A DNA stretch of 64,000 nucleotides from positions 1,153,065 through 1,217,064 of the forward strand of contig NZ_WTUZ01000022.1 in assembly GCF_009882985.1 (NCBI RefSeq). Direction: 5' to 3'. Position 1 is the stretch's first letter; every line of letters starts with the position of its first letter. The notes below the pieces were generated by a model. The model was not told where the DNA came from, did not search any database, and saw only the letters and a list, made by a program, of their open reading frames with translations. This stretch comes from Paenibacillus silvestris (GTDB lineage Bacteria; Bacillota; Bacilli; Paenibacillales; NBRC-103111). This document shows, piece after piece, positions 53,314 to 61,646 of this stretch. A program made the translations under genes and the position numbers.

Positions 53314-55140
53314 GTGTTATCTTCTATAAAAAGATTTTTAATTGGACGACCATTAAAATCAACGGAATTAGGGGAGCAAAAACTTAATAAAACGAAAGCA
53401 TTAGCTATACTTTCATCCGATGCGTTATCCTCAGTTGCCTATGGTCCAGAACAGATATTGATCGTCTTAATTGCCGTTGGCACTACGGCAATCTGGTATT
53501 CTTTGCCGATTGCAATCGGCGTATTAGTCTTATTATTGGCGCTTATCCTGTCATATAGGCAAATCATTTTTTCATATCCTCACGGCGGTGGGGCCTATGT
53601 AGTTTCCAAGGAGAATCTGGGTATTTATCCTGGATTAATCGCTGGAGGGTCTTTATTAGTAGACTACATACTTACCGTGGCAGTAAGTGTGTCTGCCGGT
53701 ACGGATGCCATTACATCAGCTTTCCCAAGCTTACATTCGCATAATGTCATCATTGCTATCATTTTTGTAGTGTTTATTACAACTTTGAACCTAAGAGGTG
53801 TAACAGAGTCTGCATCCATTCTAGCTTATCCGGTTTATTTATTCGTTATAGCTTTATTCATTCTAATTGGTGTAGGCATTTACAACATTGTCACCGGACA
53901 CATTTCACCAGAGCTGCATACGCCAATTGGTACACCAGTTGCTGGCATTAGTCTATTCCTACTTCTAAGAGCGTTTGCCTCCGGTAGTTCTGCTTTAACG
54001 GGAGTTGAAGCTATTTCGAATGCGATTCCGAACTTCAAAGATCCTGCTCCTAATAATGCATCAAGAACATTGATAGCAATGGGAACATTATTGGCTGGTT
54101 TATTTGCTGGCATTGTCTATCTAGCCTTTTATTATGGCATTGTTCCCGCTGCTGAGGTCACGGTTGTTTCCCAAATTGCGGAACAGACCTTTGGCAGGAA
54201 TTTTATGTATTTCTTCATTCAAGGAACAACAGCATTAATATTGATCCTTGCGGCTAACACTGGTTATTCTGCCTTCCCTTTACTCGCTGTTAACCTTGCA
54301 AAAGATAAGTTTATTCCTAGAATGTTTACCATACGAGGTGACCGATTAGGATACTCCAATGGGATTATTATTTTGGGCGTTTTATCCATCGTTTTAATCC
54401 TTGCTTTTGAAGGTAAGACGGAGCATCTGATCCCGCTTTATGCGGTTGGCGTATTTATCCCCTTTACGCTTTCTCAGACAGGCATGGTGGTAAAATGGAT
54501 TCGTGAAAAACCGAAAGGATGGATTTCAAAACTTATTATTAACACAACAGGTGCTGTGATTAGCTTCATCGTTACGATGATGTTCTTTTTAACCAAGTTC
54601 TCACAGGTGTGGTCAGTCTTGGTTTTCTTACCTATCATCATCTATCTCTTTCATCGCATACGGAAGCATTATGAGGCTGTTGGCGACCAATTAAGACTTG
54701 CAAACCGTGTACCAGCAGTCCCTGTTGAAGGGAATGTAATCATTCTTCCAGTTGCTGGAATCACACATGTCGTAGAGAATTCATTAAACTATGCCAAATC
54801 TCTTTCACCTCACCAAATTATTGCTGTTTATGTTCCTTTTGAGCGGGAAGATGAAGCCATGTTTGAAGAGAAATGGAAGAAATGGCAACCTGATGTGCGA
54901 CTAGTGACACTGCACTCACCTTATAGGAGTATCATTAATCCACTTACTAAGTTTATTGATACGGTTCAGCGAAAAGCAAGTGAATCCAACTATCAGGTCA
55001 CGGTAATTATCCCTCAATTTATTCCTAAAAAAGGATGGCACAATATCCTGCATAATCAATCAAGTCTGCTAATTCGCGCACATCTTCTATATCGGAGAAA
55101 CGTTATTGTGACGACCGTACCTTATCATCTTACGGAATAG
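53314..55140 (+). CDS. kimA: KimA-type high-affinity potassium importer
   Basis: This protein has 608 residues from the GTG at 53314, 8 bases after GGTGGTGA; this length equals that of known KimA. The N-terminal S-I-K-R-F-L-I-G, the motif S-S-D-A-L-S-S-V-A-Y-G and long hydrophobic helices of the APC superfamily are present, with a hydrophilic C-terminal domain of about 150 residues. KimA is a proton-coupled K+ importer inhibited by cyclic di-AMP. The upstream riboswitch gives a second layer of control by the same nucleotide. Sequence agreement with the Bacillus protein, from memory, extends over the whole length. Confidence 0.95.
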   Translation: MLSSIKRFLIGRPLKSTELGEQKLNKTKALAILSSDALSSVAYGPEQILIVLIAVGTTAIWYSLPIAIGVLVLLLALILSYRQIIFSYPHGGGAYVVSKENLGIYPGLIAGGSLLVDYILTVAVSVSAGTDAITSAFPSLHSHNVIIAIIFVVFITTLNLRGVTESASILAYPVYLFVIALFILIGVGIYNIVTGHISPELHTPIGTPVAGISLFLLLRAFASGSSALTGVEAISNAIPNFKDPAPNNASRTLIAMGTLLAGLFAGIVYLAFYYGIVPAAEVTVVSQIAEQTFGRNFMYFFIQGTTALILILAANTGYSAFPLLAVNLAKDKFIPRMFTIRGDRLGYSNGIIILGVLSIVLILAFEGKTEHLIPLYAVGVFIPFTLSQTGMVVKWIREKPKGWISKLIINTTGAVISFIVTMMFFLTKFSQVWSVLVFLPIIIYLFHRIRKHYEAVGDQLRLANRVPAVPVEGNVIILPVAGITHVVENSLNYAKSLSPHQIIAVYVPFEREDEAMFEEKWKKWQPDVRLVTLHSPYRSIINPLTKFIDTVQRKASESNYQVTVIIPQFIPKKGWHNILHNQSSLLIRAHLLYRRNVIVTTVPYHLTE

Positions 55141-55150
55141 AAGTTATGAA

Positions 55151-55187
55151 AATAGTAGCCTTACCTCACGGTAAGGCTGCTATTTTT
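55151..55187. terminator. Bidirectional terminator between kimA and the convergent unknown gene
   Basis: AATAGTAGCCTTACC (55151-55165) pairs with GGTAAGGCTGCTATT (55170-55184), ending TTTTT. Its right half overlaps the last codons of the minus-strand gene. Confidence 0.8.
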
Positions 55188-55688
55188 CATTAAGGTTTCA
55201 ATCTGATGATCTTCTTGCACACGCTTCATGAACGATTGAAGCTCTCCCTCATTCTCACACACGGCGGAGTGTTCCAACCATACAAAGAATCTTTTCTTAC
55301 ATACAGCTGAAGCATGAAGAGGGAACGTGTCTCTGGATTTTAGGATATACATCCCTGAGGGAACTTCACTCCAGGGCGATTTAAAAATAGTTAGAATGGG
55401 TAATCGAGTCCTATGCTCCCAATCTTGCTTTTTTTTCTTGTTTCTTATGGACGTATACATATTCGTAATGATATGATGATCGGATTTCTCAATCCATTTT
55501 GAAAATCCGGATCGAGTCACACTTTGAGTAATTTCGGACTTTTCTTTAGAAAACCAATAACCAACAATAGTCGGGTAACGGTTATCTTCTTCTCGCCATA
55601 GGACACCGAACCACTCATAATCTAAATGAATCGGATTAAACAAATGGGGAACCAGACCTAAATAATAGCGGGGAGAGACAGACATCAT
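55161..55688 (-). CDS. Protein of unknown function
   Basis: This 175-residue protein starts at one of two adjacent ATGs (55688 or 55685) after AAAAGGAG. I do not recognise it. It is a soluble, Trp- and Arg/Lys-rich protein with no signal peptide. Its central basic stretch (R-N-K-K-K-K-Q-D-W) and C-terminal E-N-E-G-E-L-Q-S-F-M-K-R segment give no family away. Its terminator overlaps the coding end. No operon partner is evident; the hydrolase downstream begins 98 bases upstream on the chromosome and is separately transcribed. Confidence 0.7.
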   Translation of the reverse strand: MMSVSPRYYLGLVPHLFNPIHLDYEWFGVLWREEDNRYPTIVGYWFSKEKSEITQSVTRSGFSKWIEKSDHHIITNMYTSIRNKKKKQDWEHRTRLPILTIFKSPWSEVPSGMYILKSRDTFPLHASAVCKKRFFVWLEHSAVCENEGELQSFMKRVQEDHQIETLMKNSSLTVR

Positions 55689-55785
55689 ATTTCTCCTTTT
55701 GACTAATTGTAACGTTAAAACGTATAAAAAGGGGGTAAAGAATCAACAGCCAATATATAAAAAAAACATAAAAGTACTCTTTTTC

Positions 55786-56571
55786 TTACCTGGGATTGGC
55801 TGCTATGAGGATCTCAGGCAATGGATTTCCTTCAATCCATGACGATACCGTCTTAGAGAATAAAGCAGGTTTCTCAAGAGGCCAGTTATGTTTGGCTCTT
55901 CTCACAAAATAGGTCCTGGAACCCGGGTAAGAAGCGCATAAATCAATTAACGATTGTTGAATTGAGACGCCTTCTCTTTCGCCAGCAATGGCAAGCAGAG
56001 GTGGAAACTTACGTCGCGAAGTGATGTCGGGAAGTTGAAACTCTAGGTTTTCTCTCGAAATTCTGATCGATGAGCGCCAGTCTTGCATGATAATATCCTT
56101 ACGAACTTCCTCGAAATGCTTCATTGGGATTCCCCATTGATCCATTTTGGCTCGAATGATCCAGTCATGATGTTTAATCGGAAGTATCCACTTATGCAGG
56201 TAGGACATCCATTTTAGCGTAATAGAAGGTTTCGTACAGACACCACTGACCAGAATACTCTCTACCAGATCAGGTGCTGTAGCGCTCAATTGAAGTGCCA
56301 CTTGTCCGCCGAGATCTAGTCCAATCACATGTGCTCGGTTTCCGTGAGCCTTTTTCCGAATGATTTCAGCCATATGCTCAGCAGCATTAGGAATGGAGAA
56401 GATACCTCTATGTATACTTCCTCTGTGCTCGGGGAGGTCCGGGATAATGCAGTGGAATTTAGTTAGATGATCAACATGAGGACGCCACATCCAGCCTCCC
56501 AAACTGCCTCCGTGTAAAAAAATAAGCGTCGTAGGGTTTTTTGTGCCTGTTTCGAAATGGTGTAAAAACAT
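55786..56571 (-). CDS. Alpha/beta hydrolase with Asp at the nucleophile position
   Basis: This protein has 261 residues from the ATG at 56571, with AAGGA and a more distant AGGAGG upstream; the frame extends to 56643 without a ribosome site. H-G-G-S-L-G-G-W-M-W after the third strand is the oxyanion-loop region. The nucleophile elbow reads G-L-D-L-G-G (Asp86) where lipases and esterases have Ser. The C-terminal His (R-A-K-H-N-W-P) is present. Asp nucleophiles are typical of haloalkane dehalogenases and epoxide hydrolases, but overall similarity is to the general MhpC-like group. The substrate is unknown. Confidence 0.88.
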   Translation of the reverse strand: MFLHHFETGTKNPTTLIFLHGGSLGGWMWRPHVDHLTKFHCIIPDLPEHRGSIHRGIFSIPNAAEHMAEIIRKKAHGNRAHVIGLDLGGQVALQLSATAPDLVESILVSGVCTKPSITLKWMSYLHKWILPIKHHDWIIRAKMDQWGIPMKHFEEVRKDIIMQDWRSSIRISRENLEFQLPDITSRRKFPPLLAIAGEREGVSIQQSLIDLCASYPGSRTYFVRRAKHNWPLEKPALFSKTVSSWIEGNPLPEILIAANPR

Positions 56572-56797
56572 AGTCCTTATTACCTCCTGAATCCTGTCAT
56601 CTCTTAGTGACGCATTGAGAGGTATTCTAGCTGGGCAAACCATCTTTGTAAAATCATGTATTGCTGATTTTTATGAGGAAAATGATGAAAATGAGCCGAA
56701 AATCGCTAAAATATCAGTAAAAATTAACTGATTTATAAAATATGATAAAATTAATAGGATAGACAATAAATCATATTATTTAAGGAGTCTTTTTAAA

Positions 56798-57748
56798 ATG
56801 ATTCGCTCTTTAGCCGTAACAAACGATTTAGAACTAATAAGAGATATTCAAATAACTCAGCTTTCGAGTTCCGATATGATGTGGTATTGGGTTGACTTTA
56901 GCGAGCCAAGTGAAGAAGAAGCAAAGCTTCTGGAAGAACATTTCAATTTTCACCCGCTTGCCATTGAGGACTGCTTTCATTTTTTGCAGAGACCAAAATT
57001 GGATCACTATGAAGATGTGCATTTTTTCGTTATGCATGCCATTAATCAACAAACACTTGCTGCTGAGGAAGTGGACTTATTTTTAGGCGGGAATTTTGTT
57101 GTCACCTTTCATTTGAACTATTCGAAAGAGATTGAAGATGCTTGGTGTAAAATCATTGAGCAGAAAAAGGGCTTTGAAAAAGGTCATTTATATGCTTCCT
57201 ATGTGGTGATGGATAAGTTAGTCGATCAATATTTTCCTAGTGTTTATCAAATTGAAGATCAATTAAACGAAATTGAAAATAACGTTGATTCGGAATCCAC
57301 CCAAGCACTTATGGAAGACATATTTGAAATTCGCTCAAAGCTATTAAAACTGCGGAGAACGATTGTGCCGATGAGAGATCTTCTATATCGAATTATTAAT
57401 TCAGAACGCATAGAAGGGATAAATCGACTTTCACATTACTATAGAGACGTTTATGACCATTTGTTGAAGCTCTCTGAAATGATCGATTCCAACCGTGACA
57501 TGACAGCAGATATGCGGGATAGCTATATCTCGCTTAATTCCAACAGAATGAACACGATCATGAAAACATTAACGGTTATCACGACGATCTTCATGCCCTT
57601 AACATTTATTGCAGGCATATATGGAATGAACTTTGATCATATGCCCGAATTGAAATGGCAGTGGGGTTACTTTATCGTGTTAGTGGTTATGTTCGGAATT
57701 GGTTTTGGAATGTTTACGTGGTTTAGTAAAAAAGGATGGTTTAAATAA
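56798..57748 (+). CDS. corA: CorA-family magnesium/cobalt transporter
   Basis: This 316-residue protein starts at an ATG after AAGGAG. A large cytoplasmic N-terminal domain with a long stalk helix (about 150-250) is followed by two C-terminal transmembrane helices. The signature Y-G-M-N lies between them (about residue 273), after the first helix. It forms pentameric channels for Mg2+ (and Co2+, Ni2+). The basic C-terminal K-K-G-W-F-K is usual. It is a single-gene unit, with an AT-rich upstream region and a strong terminator. Confidence 0.95.
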   Translation: MIRSLAVTNDLELIRDIQITQLSSSDMMWYWVDFSEPSEEEAKLLEEHFNFHPLAIEDCFHFLQRPKLDHYEDVHFFVMHAINQQTLAAEEVDLFLGGNFVVTFHLNYSKEIEDAWCKIIEQKKGFEKGHLYASYVVMDKLVDQYFPSVYQIEDQLNEIENNVDSESTQALMEDIFEIRSKLLKLRRTIVPMRDLLYRIINSERIEGINRLSHYYRDVYDHLLKLSEMIDSNRDMTADMRDSYISLNSNRMNTIMKTLTVITTIFMPLTFIAGIYGMNFDHMPELKWQWGYFIVLVVMFGIGFGMFTWFSKKGWFK

Positions 57749-57788
57749 AAAAGCTGAAGTTCCTAATAGGGGGAACTTCAGCTTTTTT
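57747..57788. terminator. Bidirectional terminator between corA and arsC
   Basis: A 17-bp inverted repeat (57747-57763 with 57772-57788) with A-run and T-run; it serves corA and the convergent ars operon. Confidence 0.93.
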
Positions 57789-57825
57789 TATAAGCCGCGA
57801 AGAAACCTACGGCAAGTTGGTGGGA

Positions 57826-58263
57826 TCACGAAGAAGTCTTGTCTTCTGTCACGAACTGCTCGATCCGGCTTTTAATGGAATCACGAACTTCACGAAATTT
57901 AGCCGTAATTTCTTCTTCCGTCCCAGTTGCTTTGGCAGGATCATCAAAGCCCCAGTGCCATCTTTGGGCCTTATCATTCCGGACAACAGGACAGTGTTCA
58001 TCAGCATGACCACACAATGTAATAATGTAATCAGCGCGGCCTAGAATCTCGATATCAATCACATCGGACGTATGGTTTGAGATGTCGATACCATCTTCTT
58101 TCATTGTTGCAACTGCACGTGGATTTAATCCGTGGGCTTCTAAACCAGCACTTTTCACTTCATATTGGTCCCCGCCTAAAGCTTTCAAATATCCATCCGC
58201 GATTTGGCTGCGGCAAGAGTTTCCTGTGCAAAGAAAATATACGAACGGTTTTTTGTTCTCCAT
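57826..58263 (-). CDS. arsC: Arsenate reductase, thioredoxin-coupled
   Basis: This 145-residue protein starts after AAAGGAG. The P-loop C-T-G-N-S-C-R holds nucleophile Cys12 and Arg18, and the redox pair Cys84/Cys91 is in L-C-G-H-A-D-E-H-C-P. Asp107-Pro of the D-P-A motif follows. It is the low-molecular-weight-phosphatase type ArsC that reduces arsenate to arsenite with thioredoxin. It is the last gene of the leftward arsR-arsB-arsC operon, 37 bases after arsB. Confidence 0.96.
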   Translation of the reverse strand: MENKKPFVYFLCTGNSCRSQIADGYLKALGGDQYEVKSAGLEAHGLNPRAVATMKEDGIDISNHTSDVIDIEILGRADYIITLCGHADEHCPVVRNDKAQRWHWGFDDPAKATGTEEEITAKFREVRDSIKSRIEQFVTEDKTSS

Positions 58264-58300
58264 AATATTATTTCTCCTTTTTATATAGGATCATCTAGGC

Positions 58301-59713
58301 TTAAACGCCTTTGTGCCCTGTCTTTATTTGTTTTGCATTAAACATGTTTTTTATGATTAGCGCGGCGACCACCACAATGACTGCAATCGCAGCAATTAAC
58401 AACCAAATATTAACACTTGTTGTATGAATGACGTGAAGCCATAAATAAAGCCCAGTGAGGGTAATCAAGAGCGTCGGGACAGTAAGAATGATACCTGTCT
58501 TAAAATAATTGCCCCATGTGATTTTTACACCTTTTGTAGAAAGAACATGAAGCCATAATAGGGTTGCGAGTGACCCGATCGGTGTTATTTTAGGTCCAAG
58601 ATCGCTTCCAACAACATTGGCGTAAATCAGTGCTTCACGTATAATACCGTCTGTATTCGTACCTTTAATGGCAAGAGCATCAATCATAACCGTCGGCATG
58701 TTATTCATCATGGAGGACAAAATAGCCGACAAGAAGCCCATTCCTACTGTTGCAACAAACAATCCTTGTCCTGCTAAGTTCTCAACCACCGTTCCTAGGG
58801 CATCGGTGAGACCGACGTTTTTAAGGCCATAAATGACGACATACATGCCGATAGAGAATATGACGACAGCCCACGGAGCATCTTTGATTACCCGTTTTGT
58901 TTCGATTACTTTACTGGATCTAGCCATTAAAATGAAGATCAGTGCTACGACGCCTGCGATGATGGAAACAGGAATATTAATGAATCCGCTGCTTACATAC
59001 GCGACAAGAAGGATTCCAAGGATAACCCATGACATTTTGAAAAGCTTAAGATCTTTGATCGCATGCGAAGGTTGCTTTAATTGTTTCATATCGTAACTCG
59101 TTGGGATGTCCTTTTTGAAGAAAACGTACAAGACTACCAAACTTGCTGCTAGTGAAAACAGGCTCGTGACAATCATGCGGCTTGCATAAGTGACAAAGTC
59201 AATACCGAAGAAGTCCGCAGAGACGATGTTCACTAAGTTGCTGACAATCAAAGGCAAAGACGTTGTATCTGCAATGAAACCACTTGCCATGATGAAAGGC
59301 AAAATCATTTTGTCGGGCAGCTTTAACGCTCGGACCATCGCTAATACAATTGGCGTTAGAATTAATGCTGCACCATCATTTGCGAAAAAGGCAGCAACTG
59401 CGGCGCCTAATAAAATGACGTACACAAACATGAGCCGTCCGTTCCCTTTTGCAATCCTCGCCATATGCAAGGCAGCCCATTCAAAAAAACCTATATTGTC
59501 TAAGATTAGGGAAATGAGAATAATTGCGACAAAAGCGAGCGTGGCATTCCAAACGATGGATGTAACTGTCAGTACATCGTGAAGAGACACGACTTGGAAG
59601 ATAAGTGCTAGGATAGCACCGGCAGACGCAGACCAACCAATATTAAGGCCCTTAGGCTGCCAAATAACAAAAGTTATCGTAATAAGAAAAATAAGTACCG
59701 CAATGTAAGTCAT
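58301..59713 (-). CDS. arsB: Arsenite efflux permease ArsB (ArsB/NhaD superfamily)
   Basis: This 470-residue membrane protein starts after AGGAGG. About twelve hydrophobic segments are visible, with the conserved A-A-F-F-A-N-D-G-A-A-L-I-L-T-P near residues 108-122 and N-N-M-P-T-V-M near 340. It exports arsenite (and antimonite) using the membrane potential. It is about 40 residues longer than the common ArsB, with an extra C-terminal hydrophobic segment and basic tail. It lies 8 bases after arsR and before arsC. Confidence 0.94.
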   Translation of the reverse strand: MTYIAVLIFLITITFVIWQPKGLNIGWSASAGAILALIFQVVSLHDVLTVTSIVWNATLAFVAIILISLILDNIGFFEWAALHMARIAKGNGRLMFVYVILLGAAVAAFFANDGAALILTPIVLAMVRALKLPDKMILPFIMASGFIADTTSLPLIVSNLVNIVSADFFGIDFVTYASRMIVTSLFSLAASLVVLYVFFKKDIPTSYDMKQLKQPSHAIKDLKLFKMSWVILGILLVAYVSSGFINIPVSIIAGVVALIFILMARSSKVIETKRVIKDAPWAVVIFSIGMYVVIYGLKNVGLTDALGTVVENLAGQGLFVATVGMGFLSAILSSMMNNMPTVMIDALAIKGTNTDGIIREALIYANVVGSDLGPKITPIGSLATLLWLHVLSTKGVKITWGNYFKTGIILTVPTLLITLTGLYLWLHVIHTTSVNIWLLIAAIAVIVVVAALIIKNMFNAKQIKTGHKGV

Positions 59714-59721
59714 GGTTCCTC

Positions 59722-60045
59722 CTAATCACAACAATTGAGATCTTTGCAAGATATGGCATCCACTTTTTCTTTTTGGGATGGCAGGTACTGAAAAAACTCG
59801 TTCAGAAAGGGTTTATCCTCCATATTTAAAGAATAAAAAACCCATTGGCTCTTTTTGGTCTCTTTTACTAAACCACCAGCCTTCAGCTTTCGCATATGCT
59901 GACTCACATTGGGCTGACTGGTTTGTAAGAGTTCAACAAGCTCATATACACATAGCTCACGTTCTTTGAGCAGAGAGAGAATCGTTAATCTCATTTTGTC
60001 TCCAAGCAGCTTACACACTTCAGATAATTGTTCAATATCGGACAA
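59722..60045 (-). CDS. arsR: ArsR-family repressor of the leftward ars operon
   Basis: This 107-residue winged-helix protein uses a TTG start with GGAG 9 bases upstream. The DNA-recognition segment is T-S-Q-P-N-V-S-Q-H-M-R-K-L. In the usual arsenite-binding motif E-L-C-V-C-D/E-L the second Cys is Tyr here (E-L-C-V-Y-E-L, Cys32 and Tyr34). The C-terminus carries a compensating cluster C-K-D-L-N-C-C-D. It should repress arsB-arsC until As(III) binds, possibly through Cys32 plus C-terminal cysteines, which would be a non-canonical site. Confidence 0.93.
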   Translation of the reverse strand: MSDIEQLSEVCKLLGDKMRLTILSLLKERELCVYELVELLQTSQPNVSQHMRKLKAGGLVKETKKSQWVFYSLNMEDKPFLNEFFQYLPSQKEKVDAISCKDLNCCD

Positions 60046-60115
60046 AATTACACGCTCCTTTAGATTGGCACAACCCCAACTTCCCTCATGACTATTTGAG
60101 TTAATTTAATTCGTA

Positions 60116-60133
60116 AATAATCATATAATTATT
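60116..60133. promoter_or_regulatory. Inverted repeat, probable ArsR operator of the leftward operon
   Basis: AATAAT-catata-ATTATT, a perfect 6-bp dyad 71 bases before the arsR start, in the divergent promoter region. Confidence 0.45.
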
Positions 60134-60180
60134 CAGTTATATAATAAAGTTAAGGTTTTGTAAACTCTGAATGTTCTTTA

Positions 60181-60198
60181 AATCAAAATAAATTGATT
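60181..60198. promoter_or_regulatory. Inverted repeat, upstream ArsR-type operator
   Basis: AATCAA-aataaa-TTGATT, immediately upstream of the putative -35 box of the arsR2-arsM promoter; similar to the repeat at 60241. Confidence 0.55.
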
Positions 60199-60204
60199 TA
60201 ATCC

Positions 60205-60234
60205 TTGAAATTTCCAAATACGATATGTTAAGAT
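60205..60234 (+). promoter_or_regulatory. Probable promoter of arsR2-arsM
   Basis: TTGAAA (60205-60210), an 18-base spacer and TAAGAT (60229-60234) preceded by an extended TG. It is bracketed by two ArsR-type dyads. Confidence 0.55.
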
Positions 60235-60240
60235 CAATTC

Positions 60241-60256
60241 ATCAAATAAATTTGAT
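60241..60256. promoter_or_regulatory. Inverted repeat, ArsR-type operator at the arsR2 start region
   Basis: ATCAAATAAATTTGAT, a perfect dyad typical of ArsR/SmtB operators, 27 bases before the GTG start and at the expected transcription start. Confidence 0.7.
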
Positions 60257-60282
60257 TTAATGTGGCAGGGGGGGGAGCTACT

Positions 60283-60633
60283 GTGATTAAAGAGATTCCT
60301 TTTGTTTTGAATGTGGAGAGTCAAGTTGATTTTTCGAAATTCGAACTCCAGTTTAAAGCGTTAGCAGATCAGAAACGGTTGCAAATCATGTATGAGCTCA
60401 CTCAAAAAGGAAGTGTCTGCGTTTGTGATTTGGTTGACATTGTAAACATGCCGCAGTCAAAATTATCGTACCATTTGAAGATATTACTCGATGCTAATCT
60501 GATCACGAAAGAGACCAAAGGAACTTGGAGTTATTATGAATTAAACCACGAAGAGGTTAACCGGTTACTCTCGCCAGAATTATGCTGTATCTTCCGAAAA
60601 AGCGAAAATCAATCAAGCGGATGTTGCCCGTAA
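60283..60633 (+). CDS. arsR: Second ArsR-family repressor, upstream of arsM
   Basis: This protein has 116 residues from the GTG at 60283, 6 bases after GGGGGGGAG; the frame also runs to a GTG at 60262 before that site. The canonical arsenite site S-V-C-V-C-D-L (Cys46, Cys48) is intact, and the recognition helix is M-P-Q-S-K-L-S-Y-H-L-K. Two more Cys pairs are at the C-terminus (E-L-C-C and S-G-C-C-P). It heads the rightward unit with arsM. Its motif differs from the other repressor, so the two may respond to different arsenic species. Confidence 0.93.
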   Translation: MIKEIPFVLNVESQVDFSKFELQFKALADQKRLQIMYELTQKGSVCVCDLVDIVNMPQSKLSYHLKILLDANLITKETKGTWSYYELNHEEVNRLLSPELCCIFRKSENQSSGCCP

Positions 60634-60702
60634 CCCACCTATGTGGGTTTTTAATCCAAGTATTAATCAATATTTTTTGATATAACAAAGGAGAGATGAT
60701 CC

Positions 60703-61500
60703 ATGAGTCAGGTGCAAAATGATGAGGTGCGTCAACATGTTCGGAATCGCTACAAACAGATTGCAAACGAGAGCATTCCAAGTGCAAGCTGTTGCTCCTC
60801 CAATGAATCAGCAACAAGCTGCTGCAGCACGCCAGATGAGGTCTCCTCAAAATTAGGATACTCAAATGAAGAGCTTCATGCTGTTCCAAGTGGATCAAAT
60901 CTCGGGTTAGGGTGCGGAAATCCTCAAGCGATCGCCTCACTACAATTTGGGGAAGTTGTACTTGATTTAGGTAGCGGTGCCGGTTTCGATGTGTTTTTGG
61001 CATCTAGACAAGTTGGAGAAACAGGTAAAGTGTATGGCGTTGATATGACGCCAGAGATGATTAGTCGTGCGCGGCAAAATGCTCTGCAACATGGATATGA
61101 AAATGTAGAGTTTCGTCTTGGTGAAATTGAGCATTTGCCGATACAAAATGACTCCATTGATGTTATTATTTCAAATTGTGTTATTAATTTGTCTCCGGAT
61201 AAACAACAAGTATTCAATGAAGCTTTTCGTGTATTAAAACCAGGTGGACGTTTGGCGATCTCTGATGTAGTGATGACCTCTGAACTTCCAGAAGAACTAA
61301 AAAGTGATCTTCATTCACACGCAGGGTGTGTTTCAGGTGCATCTACCATAGATGAAGTAACGATATTTCTGCAGAGCAGTGGATTTCAGAATATTGTCGT
61401 AGAACCTAAAGATGATTCTCGAGAATTTATTAAGGATTGGGTGCCAGGGGCTAATGTAGATACTTATATTCAGTCGGCAATAATCCTAGCAATTAAATAG
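60703..61500 (+). CDS. arsM: Arsenite S-adenosylmethionine methyltransferase
   Basis: This 265-residue enzyme starts after AAAGGAGAG. The SAM-binding motif V-L-D-L-G-S-G-A-G-F-D is at about 87-97. The three cysteines that coordinate As(III) in ArsM are at 71 (G-L-G-C-G-N), 159 (S-N-C-V) and 209 (H-A-G-C-V-S-G). The N-terminal region has C-C pairs (S-C-C-S and S-C-C-S) that may pre-bind arsenic. It methylates arsenite to mono-, di- and trimethyl forms. It sits 69 bases after the second arsR, in one operon. Confidence 0.96.
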   Translation: MSQVQNDEVRQHVRNRYKQIANESIPSASCCSSNESATSCCSTPDEVSSKLGYSNEELHAVPSGSNLGLGCGNPQAIASLQFGEVVLDLGSGAGFDVFLASRQVGETGKVYGVDMTPEMISRARQNALQHGYENVEFRLGEIEHLPIQNDSIDVIISNCVINLSPDKQQVFNEAFRVLKPGGRLAISDVVMTSELPEELKSDLHSHAGCVSGASTIDEVTIFLQSSGFQNIVVEPKDDSREFIKDWVPGANVDTYIQSAIILAIK

Positions 61501-61509
61501 ATAAAAATT

Positions 61510-61544
61510 AAAGCCGTGATCATTTGATTGCGGCTTTATTTTAT
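61510..61544 (+). terminator. Intrinsic terminator after arsM
   Basis: AAAGCCG and CGGCTTT arms (61510-61516, 61531-61537), extended inward by GATCA/TGATT with wobbles, then ATTTTAT. Confidence 0.82.
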
Positions 61545-61646
61545 CAAATTATTTTCTTACTGGGGGGACAAAACTGGCTGCCGCGCAGTAGTTTATTTCC
61601 AATATGTGCTATTATAAAACGGGATGGTCCCGTGAGGAGGTATCAC

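Noticed and set aside
61524..61646. Upstream extension of the DUF1835 protein frame
   Set aside because: It would start inside the arsM terminator, and the strong GAGGAGG site fixes the start at 61647.
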